A stretch of DNA of 64,000 nt from Panagrolaimus kolymaensis (taxonomy: Eukaryota > Nematoda > Chromadorea > Rhabditida > Panagrolaimidae). Below the pieces are notes generated by a model. The model searched no databases. It worked only from the letters and a program-made list of their open reading frames with translations, and was not told the DNA's origin. Shown in pieces: positions 26,319-40,840 of the stretch (positions are counted from its first letter, which is position 1; the number at the start of each line of letters is the position of its first letter). Location: positions 6,262,001-6,326,000 of the forward strand of contig JAJQJQ010000006.1 in NCBI GenBank assembly GCA_028622995.1, in the 5' to 3' direction. The translations under genes were made by a program, and so were the position numbers.

Positions 26319-26752
26319 GTCGCAACCAGGGTTGCACGAAATTTCGTTTCGTCTTTCGCTTTCGCGAAATTTCGCCTGTTTTTTCAATTTCGTTTCGTTT
26401 CGCGTTTCGCGAAAGTTTTTAATAAATTTCGTGAAACCTATTTTTGGAAAAAAAATTCAAGAAAAAATTTAAAAAATTGCAATTTTTGGAAAAAATTTTA
26501 TGTTTGAGAAAAATTTTTAGATAAAAAATGTAAAAAAAAACTGAAGTTCACTTTATGAAGTCAAAAATAATAGATTTCAAGCATTGATAATAGTTATTTT
26601 TCAAAAAAAAAATTATCAGCATCCATAAACAAAAAACGAATTTTTACTTTCGTTTCGTTTCGTTTTCGCGAAATTTCGCGAAATTAAACTTTAATAATTT
26701 CGTCTTTCGCGAAAGCGAAAGTTTTTCATTTTCGTGCAACCCTGGTCGCAAC
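26319..26752. mobile_element. hAT-type MITE, 418 bp, with 8-bp target duplication
   Basis: The element spans 26327-26744. It begins CAGGGTTGCACGAAA and ends with the exact reverse complement TTTCGTGCAACCCTG. It is flanked by a perfect 8-bp direct repeat GTCGCAAC (26319-26326 and 26745-26752). An 8-bp duplication and CAG-starting inverted repeats are typical of the hAT superfamily. Both subterminal regions are built from TTTCG/CGAAA units, so the arms can fold extensively. No transposase frame is present, so it is non-autonomous. Confidence 0.9.
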
Positions 26753-29700
26753 TCTCTCACTTTTATGAATTTGAAAAAGAGAGGATGAAGCTTCAATCTG
26801 CATATAAATATAAATTATTCATATGCTAATATTGTTATTTATTTTTATATATGTTTTTATATTTATGTATGTGTCTATGGAAAAGAGAAAAAGAGAAAAA
26901 ATAAGGTTTACTTTTAAGTAACAACAACAAAAAATCAGGAAAAATAATTGTTTTCAACGCTATTTTTTTTTATTGCAGTAGTCTTTAGAATAGTCTCAAA
27001 AATTTACTGATTTATAAAGTTATTTTTATCTGATCTACTTGGCTATAGCTAATTGGATTGCAACTTGATATTCTAACTAAAGATTAAATCAGTTTCTTGT
27101 AAACTTTGAACTTAATCCACTCTCCTTCCATTTGCTCGCCCTTTATTTTCCACATTGATATCTCTGAATCCAACTTATAAACCATTTTCCAAAATCACAG
27201 CCTTTTCCCTCCATTCTCTGATGTATATGGTCATTTAATTTATATGTATGTGCAAAGTGGCATCAAGTCAAACCGCTCTGTCATCAACAAAAAAAGTATT
27301 ATGATGGCAGAAGCGGAAAAATAATACGTTTCTTTCTTTTTGACCCGTTTATAAATAAACGATGTGACTCAAAAATTGTTGCAATACTTTTTCCTTCTTC
27401 TTTTACATCACCGTTATTCTTCCGGTCACTTTCTCCCTTTCCTTTCCTTCCTGGTTTTTTTTTTGTTACCGGTTCGATTCAATCATCATCGTATGCTTTT
27501 TTCCTTCGGCGCCTTTTTCCATCATCTCATATATATTTTTTTCATGAATAATCATCAATTGCGCAAGCACCAACAGCAACATAAAAAAAGAAAAAAGCAA
27601 GCAAGCCCTCCCTCACCTGTGTGATTCAAAAAAGAAGAATAGAAAAAAGTGTCAAAAGATTTTGTATATTTACTTTTTCATTTGCCTTTTTTTATTGCTT
27701 TCACAAATATTTTGATTGAAAAAATTTGTGTTTATGCTTTTTTTGAAAAGGAAAAAGCGACCAAGTGTAATCGAGCACTATGAATGGCCGCCAGTGAGGC
27801 TGGTGATTTGATTTGATTTTCAACACCAAATGTTGATGAGTCGTTGACCATCGTCATCAGAGGATGAGAATAATAATAAAAAAAACTTTTGTGGAATTGG
27901 CTCCAATGTGTCTCTTCCCTCATCTTTCTGTTATCCATGTTTTTTTTGAGTGAATTAATTTCCGCACCAAAGAATGCATATGTAGGAGAGCAAAAAAAAA
28001 GCTTCCCACACTTCTTCATTTTCCATCGCTTTGCATTCTTAGTTAGTTTGATGATGTTAAGGAACTTAGGAATGGGAAAAACATGTATGTTAGAAGAATA
28101 AAAAAATAACAACAAAAACATAGTTGCTCATATTATTTTTGGCATGAAAGCTTATATTATATTAGAAAAGGAAAAAGTATGTGGTAACTTGCTTACTTAT
28201 TTGTGGTGCAACACCAAATCCAACTAGAAGAAAATTATGATATCTGAACGAATTTTGCAAAGAAAAAGTTATAGTTTTTAGTCATTGTTTTAAAAATAAT
28301 TTTCTTTTCTAAAACAAAAACTTTTTGTTTGAAATCAGCTTAACTAAAAAGCTCTTAACTTGAAAGGTGAAAAACGCCTCAAGAGCGACCTTTGTTTACC
28401 TCTTTCCCAAAATATACATTCTTACGTTTTTGTTTTTAAAAACTTTTTTTTCTCGATGTCGATGTTTAGGTGCAAATTATACGTTGTCGTCGCTTTTTCT
28501 TTCTCGTGTTTTTCGATGGTCATCATTACCCGAGAAAAATTTAATTCTGTACCCTTCATTTATTTTTATTTTTTCGTTCACTCAAGCGATCATCATTTTT
28601 GTACAAAAAGAAAAGTGAGAAAAACATTGTTGCTGTTGTAAACGATCCCGGCGGCAACAAGAATTTTTATGGTTTTAGTTTTTATCCCTTTTTGGCCGCC
28701 TTGCAATTTGACTCTCGAACTTGGATGGATGGACGACGCGTGCCATTGCGCAACTATTTTTAAGATCAAAATCAGCATTGATCCTCTCTCTTTTCTCTTC
28801 TCATTTTCCATCTTTTTTTCTTGTCAACAAATATCTTTCAATGAGTGATCGAGAGCAAGAATGAGAGAGGTCAGGAAAGGCTAATTGGGGAGTCGACAGT
28901 TACCGTGTCGAAAAAAAGAGAGGAGCTCGAATAACGACAAGGTTTCTTCAAGATTATGATTGATATCGCTTTACATAATTTTATAGTTCGCCTTCTTTTT
29001 TTTATTTGTTTACTTGAGTTGGTATTTTAATTACAAGGTATAATACAATACAATAAAAGATTAGGATATGCATACACTGAGATTAAATAAATAAAAATAC
29101 TTAAAGAATTAAGGGGTTTGGTAATGGCATCAATGACTTACCGGCTACTATCGCGAGCACAGTAGAAAGTGGATTCATTTTTAATCTCTAAAATTTTGCT
29201 TTCCTAAAAAAAATTACGGTAGTTCCAAACCTTAAAACATTTTTTGATTGATAACTTCCTTTACTTTTTAAATCTGAAATCTTTTAATGTTTCCATTTAA
29301 AAAATGTTATAATTTCTTGTTTTTTTGATAATCAGATATTTGCTGAAGAAGGATTTTGAAGAAGGGGATGATATAAAACACACGTACATTTTTGATTATT
29401 CCGCGATTGAAAACCTAACCCAAACCAAAGAAGGTGTCGGCCATCAATCAAAAAAGCTCACACTTTAGAGACGATGAAAAAAAATATGCGCGAAAATCAA
29501 TGTCCCGTAATCACCTCTCTCTCCCAAATAAATGCCTTTATATATTGCTGCCACCTTACTTATAGGAAAGATGAAAAACTTACTACCACCAATCATTATA
29601 TTTTTTTATTTCTTCTCTCAATTTCATAAAAGATGGAAAAAAAATTTTACGGTCGTAAAAGATGGAATTTTTTAAAGGGTTAACGTTTTTTGCTTTTGAA

Positions 29701-32700
29701 AAAGTCTGTAATTACTTTGACTTCTTTTTTTTCTTGAAAGAAAGATGGCAGATTTTCTACAGAGAGCGACAGACTGTAATGATTTTTATTCTTCATTGTA
29801 AAAATTTTTTACGATCGCAAAATTATTTCAATACCCTTTCTATCTTGCCATTGACTGTATAAAATGAAAACATTAAAAAATGTCTCTGTTTAGAGTATTT
29901 TAAGAAGAGGATAATCCGTTGATTTTTTTTGCCCATTGAATAGGAAATTCGTGGCACCTGCTTGACGACATTGGCTGATAATGGCACTTATTTAAACCAC
30001 CGATTAAGGGTTCATTCTCGCTTCTCATACATTCGATAAGCGACGATTAACGGCTTTTCAACAATATGTTGCCAAAATATGGTTTTTTTATATATGAGTC
30101 GAAGAGCTCTTTTCCCACTTGTTTCCAAAACCCTTTTTCTTTTCAAATGTTTATTTTCTTCCTCACATTTTGTTGTTGTTGTTGAAAGAAGCTTGAAACA
30201 ATCTGTTTCCAAATCTTTTCTTATTATTATTTCTTCTTTCTTTTGTCATTCATATACCAAAACATGCCTCTTCAAAAAATTGAGTATAGTGAATTGGAAA
30301 TGAGTGAGTGACGACGATTAGTACTCATTCACTACTCTCAGGGTTGGTTACTTATATGCTAATAATGTCAAAACGGCTGTCAAATCACTGTCCATATTTT
30401 ATTAAATATTTTTTTGGTGACGACAGTTTAGAGACAGGGCAAGAGAGAGAGAAAAAAGAAAATTACTCTTTTTTTCAGTGAAGCATAAAATAATTGCTTC
30501 GCTTATTCAACCATATTTATTTTTTTTTCTAGGATTTACTAAAAAACAAAAACAAAAAAAAATGTAAAAAATGTCAATCTTTAGCTTCAATGAAGATTTA
30601 ATGCTTCTTTTTATTTTTTTGTTTACTGTATTTGGTTCTATTTTTAATGCAAGCTTTAAAGTTTTAAGATATCATAAATTTTAAAAGACCCATGGTAGGA
30701 AAATTCAAGAACAGTTTTTTTCTAGTTTTTGTTCCAATACTCGCTTGAATTTGATTGTTTTAGCTCTCATCTTTCCTCTCCAAACACTTGAAGTGCCTTT
30801 CAATGGCTTCATCACAAAGTTTGTTTTAGTCCAGTCGATAACGGTTTAACGGTATTTTTCACTCAAAATTTGATCGTCGTCAACCTATTCCACACCCACT
30901 CTCTCTCTATCTCTTTTTGGCTTTTCATCAACTTTCTTCAATAGAATCCATTCCTCAAAGAAAAAGCATTATTGCGCAAGCTTTTGCTATTCAATCTTTT
31001 CTTTAAAAAAAAGTTTCGGCATTTCTTAAAACAATTTTGCCGCCGCTGTTGCTGCCGACAAGTGTTTCAAATTTTTTATTCCTTGTCAAAACTTTGCCTT
31101 TCTTTTCACAGCTGGGGAGTTTACTGTTCTTTTGTTTTCTGTTTTTTAATACCAAAGTCATGCCGCTAATTTTATTCTTCTCTCTCCTTTTTTATTCATG
31201 GGTTTTAGCGAAGAGGTATGTAACAAATGCATGAACACGAATGTGTTAAATTCTTAGTGGATTATAGGGCGGTGAAATTGCAATAGGTCACCTGCTGTTG
31301 GCCATAGTTGTTACAAATATGTATGGTTTTTTGTTTTTTTTAATATGAAAGAGGAGGCAATAACTGCCACTTTGATTTTTAACTGTTTTTTTTTGTGATA
31401 GAAATGTATGAAAAGCGTTTTTATTAAAAGGATATTCTTAAAGGGTCAAAAATCTTTATATGGCTTTGCCACCTACTGGAGTTATGGCTTTATTTTTGAC
31501 CCTTAAATTCTTTGAAGTTTTATAAAGCGAAATTATGTCTTTTTTTCCTCATGAAACTTTTATCCAATTTCTTTACAAAGATATTTTTTGCAAAGATTTT
31601 TATTCTCATTTTTGTTATTTTTGGTTTTTATTCTTTTATAAAACCTTTTTTCTAAATATTAATATTTTTGTCGCCTCTTTTAAAATCAAGTAGCAGACAG
31701 GCATTTGACATATTTTTATGAGGTCAAAATCTATCTATTCCGACTTCCTGTAACTTTACAGTCAGCCTTTTTTGATCCTATTTTTTCTAAATCACTTTAA
31801 ACTTATTTTTATTTTTGTGCGGCAAACTTTTGTTCTTTATTAATGATTGAATTAACACTTTTGTGTATTTTTTTTATCCTTTCTAACTTTTTTTGATGAT
31901 GGACTCGTTCATTCTTTTTCGATAAAGTCACTTGAAACCCCGCAGGTGTCCAATTGAAGGACACTCTTTTATTTTTTGCAAATACTGTTTCACTCCAAAC
32001 TCGCTCATTGTCTTTGAATTTTCCAAAAAGCAACTGTCTTCTGTTTTTTTTTTGTCGGCAAAAAGTCTACAATTTTTTGATACTTGAAACTCTCGAACTC
32101 TGCGTCCGCGAAATATTTTTTTTTGTTAAATGCCGAAACCCACCAAAAATGCATATTATTCTTTATTTTTTGATGCTGAAAAATAACTCTCGTAATTGGC
32201 CGTGATCGGTGACTCTCGCCGATGTTTTTTTCATATTTTTTTTCTTCATATTGGCAATTATTTTTTACGGTTGTTGGTTAGAAGAAAAGAATAGCAGCCA
32301 AAAAAGCGGGAGTATTAAAAAAGGAGTGCCATCATCCTCCATATGGAACTCCTTCCTTTTCCTTTTGATTTCGGAGAAGTTTTTTTGATCTTTCTCGCGA
32401 GAATATAGGTTTACCGCACACAAAAAGAAAAATAATGCGACATCCTAAAAGAAATTAAAAAATAACATAAAAAACAATGGCACAGTTGCTTTTTTTATGA
32501 GCAACCAGAGTAGCTGCTGTAAAAGAATAAAATTATATTTGGGAGCAGTGTTCATTTCATGTATATCTTTATAAAAATCGGTTGGTTTTTGAGTATTTTT
32601 GAGTTTTAAACCCAACCATGTTTATTTCATTTTAAAACACTTCAAAATTTATTCAACTTTATGAACTTTTTAAGATCTCTCCTTTAATGAGTTTCTATAA

Positions 32701-35700
32701 AACTGCAAAAGCACTCTTAACTATTCATGAAATTTTTTTCTTTCTTAAATTTTGGTCATTTTTTCGACAAAAAAATATGAAATTGTTTTGTTTCTTTTTC
32801 TTTTCAGGTGGCACGCAATCCATACGATTGTCTTTTTCTCTCAAATATGTCATTCAACTTGTACGAAACCAGCGATGTTGCCCTCTCTATGTTATTGCCA
32901 CCCGCATACCTCTCAATTTGTTAATTCAATACTCACTTCCTTCACCAATTTTTTTCGCTCTTTTTTCAAAAATCCTGAAGTCATCCTATTTTATTTCTTT
33001 TTTCATTCTATTCAACTTTCGATCATTCTTCTTTATTTATTTTTTTTTCATATCCGATTCTACCCAATTTTTTCTTACATTTCTTTTCTTTCCATGTCCT
33101 TGGCCATTTTCTTCATCATCCTCCACGTCGGGGTTTTCTTTTCATAGAACTTTGAAGTACTCCTTTTTCTTTCTCCATCGTCATGGCTCGTTTTTGCGGT
33201 CACTAAAATACCTCATCATCAATAACGAAGACGCTGCAGTCGCCATCGTTTTTCTGCGTGTTCACACTTGAAGATTTATTATTTTTTGTTTAAAAACAAC
33301 ATATTTCAATCTTTTTTGCAGCCAGCCAGCCTCTCATCATACAAGAAGTAGAACACGCTTTATTTATTTCTTTTCATCGCCTTCTTCCTCCAACTTCTTT
33401 AAAAACCAACAACAAAAAATCTTTTTTTTATTTTAGGAAACAAAAAATTATTCATTATTGGTCATTTCCGTTTCTCCTTAATTTCTTTCCATCTTTATTT
33501 TGTGGTTTTTTATTCTTCCATATTTATTTTGTTTGCATCTTTTTTTTTGAAAAGGTGTTGGTTGATCGTGGAAGAATGGCCAAATTGCGTAATGCAGTTT
33601 TGCTTAATCGTTTTTTTATGTCTCTTATGTGCTTCAAATGGCGCAACAACCAACAATTTTATAACGTCTGTTTATCTTCTCAGGAAGTTTTTTGGGTTAA
33701 ACTAATTCTGAGTTGTTTTATTTTTTGCATATCTATTGTTTGTGAAAGGTGGTGTTTTAATTTTGTTTGTTTGAACTGTTGCATTTTCGTTTAAATCTAA
33801 AAATTATAAAAATATATTCCCTAGATTTTTGAACGGGATTCCAAAAATTAGCAACACCCATCTTCTCATTCATAGAATTTCCTTTTCCCCTATTTTTTAT
33901 ATTTTTAATGCCCATTTCCTATAGCAAAACGATAGTTTGAAACCTGTCACTTAATTTTCTTTTTTATGTTTTAACTAAAACAAAAAAGACAAATTCTAAA
34001 CAATTTTACAACCTTCCAAGCTTCTTTTATCTTCCTTTTGTTTTAAGTGGTGCCGACCGACGACTATCAATGTCACAAAAAATGCCAGCGGCAGCTTCTT
34101 TAAATTCTTTCAACTTCCAATTTTTATGGCACTCTTTTTCTATCACATTTGGCTTCGATTCGATCTGTCTCTAATATGCATATTTATTTTTTTGTGACTT
34201 TTATGACGCCTCAAAAGTTGTAGGTTGCCCCAGCCTTTCTCTCTCTTAGCTTACTTTTTGGGAAAGAGGATAAAAAAATAGTAAAAACTTATATTTAAAA
34301 ATCCGATTAAGAAAGTCTTCTAAGAAAAAAGAGAGAAAAGATCGAGAAGCGCGCTTTATTGACGCCGCCAAAATAAACGAACATCACATCGGTGCAAATC
34401 TCTTCCGAAAACATTGTTGATCTGATTTTCTTCGAGTTTTTTTGGTTGGGTTAAAAGCTGTTGCCATAAGTTTGAAGAAAAAGCCAAAGCAGATTTCTAT
34501 ATGAAAAACTAAAAATGAGCCGCAAATGCTATTTTTTATGAGACTCCGAAATTTTAGCGGATGCACCAGATTGGATGATTTGCGACGTTTTTAGAACTCA
34601 TAAAAAATCACTTTAGAAGAGGAAATAAAGTCTTTTGGGAGGGAGGTTTTGAAAACAATAGCGTAGGTATTGTAAAATCATTAATGTACCAGTTGAGCTT
34701 CTTAAAATATTCAAGAACTGAATATCCGAAAAAAAATCTTAAAGTTTCGTTTTTTTTTTCAAAAACTTTATACCATCATTAATTTTTATTTTTTTCTCTT
34801 TGCATGTTCCATAATTTGTAGACAGTAAATCTTCTTTTCCTTCCTTTTTTGATTTCTTACTTTTTGTTTCATTTTTTCTTAAACTCGAGAAAAGATAAAT
34901 GAGATTTTTGGACTGAACACAGTCAAGCAGGCAGTCAGCTCGGTGGCCCATTCTTTTTCTCATTTGCATTTATTCTTTATTTTCCCTTTCCATTAGATTC
35001 TATTTTTCTTGCCAATCGCGCAAGTTCATCAATCAAAAAAATACGGAAAACAAAAAAAAATGGGAGACAATCCATCATAATCTTGACTAATGTCGCATAG
35101 AGCTCCTTGCTAACCGATCGCTACCATACAGTCGTCGTATTTCAGAGAAACCTCATTCATTTATTTCCTGTTTTGTATGTGTCTGTAAAAAAAGTTAGTT
35201 TGATTCATTACTTTGACAAGTTCAATATATTTTTTAATCATCTTATATTTTGTATATTATCCCAGATATCCGATCATTCATTGGTTTTATTATTTGACTT
35301 TCTTTGTATGTAACTTCCTGAAACAAAAAAAGTTGACATTGTATTCATCCTCAAAAATTGACCTAACCCTAGGAGAAAATTAGCAGGTGTTGCACAATAA
35401 CGACTATTCACATTCACTTGAGCTTCCGGATTTTTTGACAGTTAAAATTTTTTTTGATGAAACAATAGAAAAAGTGGAAGTCAAGTGCCAAATCAAGCAC
35501 TTGTCCATTCTTTTTCTCAATCGTGTCGTTTCGTGTCCTCATCCATGGATCATCCCAATTCATTTTTTTATTTTCGAAGAAGAGGAGGTGCGAAAAGCAC
35601 ACTTTTATAGCTACTTTAAGTATCCACTCTCTCAAGCTCATCTATTTTTCTTTTCCTTTTTTGCAATTGTATACATTTTTTTTATTTGTGTCTTCATTAA

Positions 35701-38638
35701 TTTTCCATGTATGTTTTTCAATTGTGTGTTTTCCGGAATTCCAAATGATGCTTTCGTTCTTGCTTGAAGGAGGGTCATTCGTCAAAATGTGTCAACATTA
35801 AATAAAATCTCACCACTGCGATAACAATCAAAATATCTTTTTCGAGAAGAGGCAATATTACTCTTGTGCGAGGTTTTAAGAAAAAAAGCTTATCAAAATT
35901 TTAAATCAAAAAATATAATAAAACCATTTTATTTCGCGCATTTGATTTTGGTGTCTTTTTTCTTTTGAATTTTTGAAATTTTTATAGACTTTCAAACAAA
36001 CTAATTACCCTTTTTTCTGAAACTCCTCTCCAAAAAAACCTGATGGCCTTGTTATTTTATTTTTTGCATCCTTGACTTTTTTTCTCAACAAAAAAACTCC
36101 CAATAATCACCCTCATTTTTTTACAACATTTGCGATAAAATAAAAAAATTGAGGAGAGAAAATTACGTGTTTCGAAGAGAGATCATTATTTCGAGATGTT
36201 TTTTTTTCGACAATGTTTTGTTTATTAGTTCATGTTTTTTTCTTTCAATGATGACAGATGTCGTCAAGGCAAGGCAAAACAAATGAGTGTTTTTTGTTAC
36301 GGTGTTTCATCTCATTACAAACAAAAAATAGAGAGAGACTCACAAATCATATTCGCGCATTTCTCATTAAAAAAAATTTATTCATTGAAGAAAAAACAAT
36401 GAAATTTTTGTCAAACAAATGTTTGAATTTTTTGTTGGAAGAAGAAGCTAGAAAAGTTGCTGTCTTACTATCTGTACTCAATTAAGTAAGTTGCACCGAA
36501 TAAATTTAAAAAATTTTCTTTATCCAAAAAATAGAAAGAACTTTTTCCAATACTTTCGTGGCTAAGAAAAGGCATCTTTCTTATTTTCTTTATAGAATTT
36601 GAGCGAATGAAAAATATTCTTTTTCTACTTTCAATTGATTCTTTGGCCCATAATTTTATTCCATATTAAAATGATTATTTCCTTAATCATTTCTTAATCT
36701 TAATTTCCTCTTCCTCTTTTTTTTGCAAGCTGTTTCTTTTTACTCTTTCACTCTTCTTTTTTTTCATCGGTCAAGCGCAAATCGACACCTGTTGGACGAA
36801 GAAGATCGAGGTGGTGAATGACCGAATTTGGCAATTCCCAGGTTTTTTTTTACTATTATTTGGATTAATGCAATGCAAAAAGAGGAAATAATGCGCATAT
36901 TTTTTACACAGCGGTTTTTTTTTATTTGTTGAGCACCATCGTAGCCTTATTGAATTTAAGACATTAATATTTTGATTGAGTGCATCTTCTTCTTTTTCCT
37001 TACAATTCATGATCGTCTGCTTTTATATTGTTTTTTTTTACGATACTTTCCTTAAAAATAAATTAAGGGAGTCACGAAACAATGGCAAAACAATGGCCAA
37101 TTTGGGGAAGTTTTATGACTTTTTTCCTTCAATGTTTTTGTTTTTTTTTCAACCCTAAAAAAATTGCTGATTGAGTTTCTTCCCTATGTGATGGAGTTAT
37201 TTTATAGCCTCTCCAAATTTCCAATTGTGGGATTAATCAACCTTGATTTTTTTTCTTCATTTTTTGAAATAAAAAAAATTGGCACCTGTTAGTCTCGTTT
37301 CGATGCCCTTGAGGAGAGGAATTGACGTTACGGTGGATTCCTGGAAGGAGCAATGACACTAACTTTACCATTTTTATTTTTAACTTAAGGGTGAACCTCT
37401 TGAGGAAATAATTTGTTTTTTGTGAATGTCAAACTTGACTTTTTGAGAGGACTGTTTGTCGTTTGTTTGATTTTTAGTTCTTTTTTTTCAAACTTTTCAA
37501 AAAATTAATTTTTTATCATAACAAAGAATTTTTTTAGAAAATTTTATTTTTGATTCGTTGTGACTTTTTGAGAAAAAAATTATTTTTCTGCCAAAAAAAT
37601 TCAACATCTCTCTTTGTTCCGTTATGTTTTCTTCCATTTTTACTTCCAACTTTGATTTCCGACTAATTTCAACAAAGAGCAAAATAGACGAAGAAGCACG
37701 CATCCCTTCTTTTTTTTTAAATAAATAAATTCAATAACATGTAGAAAAGCTTCAGAAATATCTATCTCAATCTATTTGTTAGCGCTTCTTCTTTTTTTTT
37801 GGCAACACAACAAAGCGCTTCATTTTCGGGCACACGCAAATCGGATTTCCTCTTTTTTTCCAAAGCTTTTGCAAGCAAGCAAAAAAAAAAATAGAAGCTC
37901 TCCCAAATTTTTAACCGTTTATAAAAAAAGTCCAATGGTTGCAGCAGCAGCTGAGACTTTTTCTTCCCCCAAAATATCTGTTGATTATGTAACAACAACA
38001 AAATTTTTAGTTGTTGGTGGTTTTAAATAAAATTTTTTTCAGTTAAACGTCCCATTTTCCCTATTCGTTGTGTTTGGATTTTGCCATAAGAAAAAGCTGG
38101 AGTTGTTGGATCCTCCTCCAAAAAATGTTGTTTGTTTCGGAGTTTCGCGCGTTTCGTTTTCTTTCTTTTTTTCTTGACAGTTAATTGCGCATTCGACATT
38201 AACTGACCCGACCTCCTCCTTCTTTGCTTAGAAAAAAGAATGAGTGGCTTTAGTTTTGTTGCCTGCTTCTGGCATCCTAGAAATTAGCTCATCATCTTAG
38301 AGTATTTTGTGAAAAAAATAAAAAAGCGAAGAGGGAACTGCCCCTCTTCTTATTTGTTGGAGTTTTAAAAAGAGACAAGCTAATTGTTTTGGACTTTTGG
38401 CTTCTTTTTTTTTCTTGTTGTTTATTTGTCAACCAACTTTTTGTCCATAATTCGTGTTTGAATTTTCGTGATACTATGGTCTCTCGCTTATTTACATTGC
38501 GAGATTATTTATTTTTTGTTGTCCTATTTTTTTTAATTACGAGAAGTTTAAATTTTGTAAATTTCAGCTATCAATGTAGAAGCAATCCTATGATATAATT
38601 AATTTACTTATTTTAAAATTATTAATAATAAAACAACG
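26753..38638. other. Gene-poor AT-rich region (right part)
   Basis: About 12 kb without a supported gene. Frames such as 32687-33271 (+) and 27732-28121 (-) are open but hydrophobic/low-complexity or lack good donor sites. The right end holds a TTTCAG acceptor (about 38568) 70 bp before the next ATG, so this block may contain regulatory DNA or distant non-coding exons. Confidence 0.5.
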
Positions 38639-40840
38639 ATGGGTTGCGAGTGTATTCCACCTCCGCCTATCTTTGATTTACCTCCACCACCTGATCCAAC
38701 TTTAATATGGCATTTAATTTCGGATGAACCTGAATCAGCATTGAGAAAGGTTAGTATTTAAAATTCTTGATTGATGTACTAAGATGGCAACATCCGTGTA
38801 TTTTTCTGTCTGGAGTCAGTTACAAAAATTACACAAGATTTTTTTATTACTTTTAATATCGTAACCCTTTTTTACTATGGAAGCCATTTTTATTTTTCAG
38901 CGTTTATACAAAACTTTGTGAATTTTTTAATTTTTGATTTCCATAAAAACTTTTCTGGTCTAAATTGAATTTCCTCTTTGACACCTCTAGTGTTGATGCC
39001 GCGCTTCAAAAAAAAATTTCCAACATCTTTTTCTTTTTAAATTTGACAAATTTCTTTATTGTTAAAGAAAGTAATTTATTTATTCAAATCGCAACAACTA
39101 GCGCTAGTTGCAACTTGCAAGTCACAAAAAAAGATTCAACGCTTTCTTTTGACTGACCATCCGCCGCCACTGGAAAAACGCCGAAAAAGAAGGCCAAAAG
39201 AAAACTAACTTGATGAATTGAAAAATTCTCCCGCGGGAGTTAGCTTGAAAAAGATGTCCGAGCCTTCTCCTAAATTGAATGATTTATATAAATTTTTTCT
39301 TTTTTTGAAAATTGAAAAAAAAGATGTTAAATATTTTTGAGAAAAAAATGGAGGGAAATTTTTTAAATATTTTTTGTTTGAATGAAAAACTTTTCAGATT
39401 CGTCTTCAAACATGCGAATTTAATCCCATTTACGAATTTATTGGATTAGAAGGAACTCTTCAAGGATTAATTCTTTTTGGAGTTTCATGCTTTTTGACGG
39501 TTTTATTTACAGTATGTACTGTGACAATATGTTGGCATAAATTTTGTCGAAAGTGAGTTTACTATTTTTTTTGACAATACTATTTTACTTTTTTCAAACC
39601 CAAAAGTTGCTTTTTTCGTTGCCTTTTTTTAAAGCCATAAATCCTAAAAATCGATGTTATTTGAATACAAAAACAAAAACATCACCACCAGCTTCCGAGT
39701 CAATGATCGATGTTGACTTTTTTTTGCTTCCCTTCTGGTATATCCTCGAATAAAAAAGGCGTCAACAGACATAATTTTTTATGATGATTTATGACAATAC
39801 AAAAAATAAAATAAATAAGGCAGTCAGCAAAAAAAAAAAAAAGAAACTTTCACCACAACCGTTGCAGCTGTCCTTGTTCGAGTTTTATTAGCTTCTTTTA
39901 ATAAAAAGGCTTTTTGTTTTAGGAATTATTCCAAACGCTCTCCATCATCTACAGGTGATTCATCAAAATTTAATTCATCATCGGATACTATTGTAACAAA
40001 TGGTGTAACCCATCCACAATGGAATAATGCTGTTCGATCTCCACAACTTGTAACCATTGGAATGCCACAATATGGTTCGGCAAGTGTAAATAATATAGCA
40101 TCATCCAATGCTTCATCTTCATTGATTCGCTCGCAACCGGTTATGGGTATACAATCATCGACGACAATGATGAGATTACCAGGGCAAAGGTTGATACCAC
40201 CAACGAGATCCATAGCAGTGAGGATGCCATCCGATCAAGCATCAGCTTATTGCACATTAAATCGACATTATGAAGAAATTCCAGTTAATTATGCTTTACC
40301 ACCTTCGAATTCAACCATTCCAACTTCATTTTCACATAATTTCACTCGAGCAAGTTCGAGACGCTTCGATGAGCAACAACCAACCCAAGCTATGATGTTC
40401 CTTGATCGATTGGCTCAAGAAGCGGAGAGAAAACCTCCACCAAGTTGTCGACCGCCTCCTCCACCTCCCGATTTATCCCTTAATCGAAGCAGTGCTTCCA
40501 CGGATGAACTCGATGGATCATCATTGGATGCAGAAATAGAAGTAATAAATCGACAACATTGTTCACCAATAAATTCGAGGCAAAGTGAATTTGGTGGACG
40601 TGAAAGCGGGTATGGTACGGGTCCATCAAGATTATGGAATCATCAAAGTCCAAGAGCTCCACCAAGAATTCTCAAGTAAGCAACCAAAATGTTTATGGCA
40701 AAAAACCTATTGTTAATTTCATCTTCAGAGAATTTTCAACGCCATCATCAAGTAGCATTAAATCTCCTCCAACCTTAACAATATGTAATGGTGGTGGTAA
40801 TAATAATGATTCACAAAATAATCCGATGACTTATGTTTAA
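38639..40840 (+). CDS. Single-pass membrane protein with CxC-polyproline N terminus and PDZ-type C terminus
   Basis: Exons 38639-38749, 39398-39552, 39923-40675 and 40729-40840 give 376 residues. It starts MGCECIPPPPIFDLPPPP. A hydrophobic span at about 60-82 is followed by HKFCRK, so the positive-inside rule puts the C-terminal 290 residues in the cytosol. That tail is Ser/Pro/Asn-rich, with a polyproline run near CRPPPPPPDL (SH3/EVH1-type ligand) and a final MTYV fitting a class I PDZ ligand (T-x-V). The N-terminal Cys-x-Cys-PPPP pattern recalls the acetylcholinesterase-binding proline-rich segment of PRiMA, but there is no signal peptide and the cytosolic tail is far longer. The first intron is 648 nt. 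Family not assigned. Confidence 0.8.

Noticed and set aside
27465..27485. Possible B box (GGTTCGATTC)
   Set aside because: No A box at the right distance and no tRNA fold.
27732..28121. Minus-strand 129-codon frame with a protein-like end (MTMVNDSSTFGVENQIKSPAS)
   Set aside because: Short normal-composition stretch only, no good donor and no downstream exon found; kept out as unsupported.
32687..33271. 194-codon plus-strand open frame
   Set aside because: Almost all Phe/Leu/Ser from T-rich DNA; no initiation context, family motif or paired splice sites.
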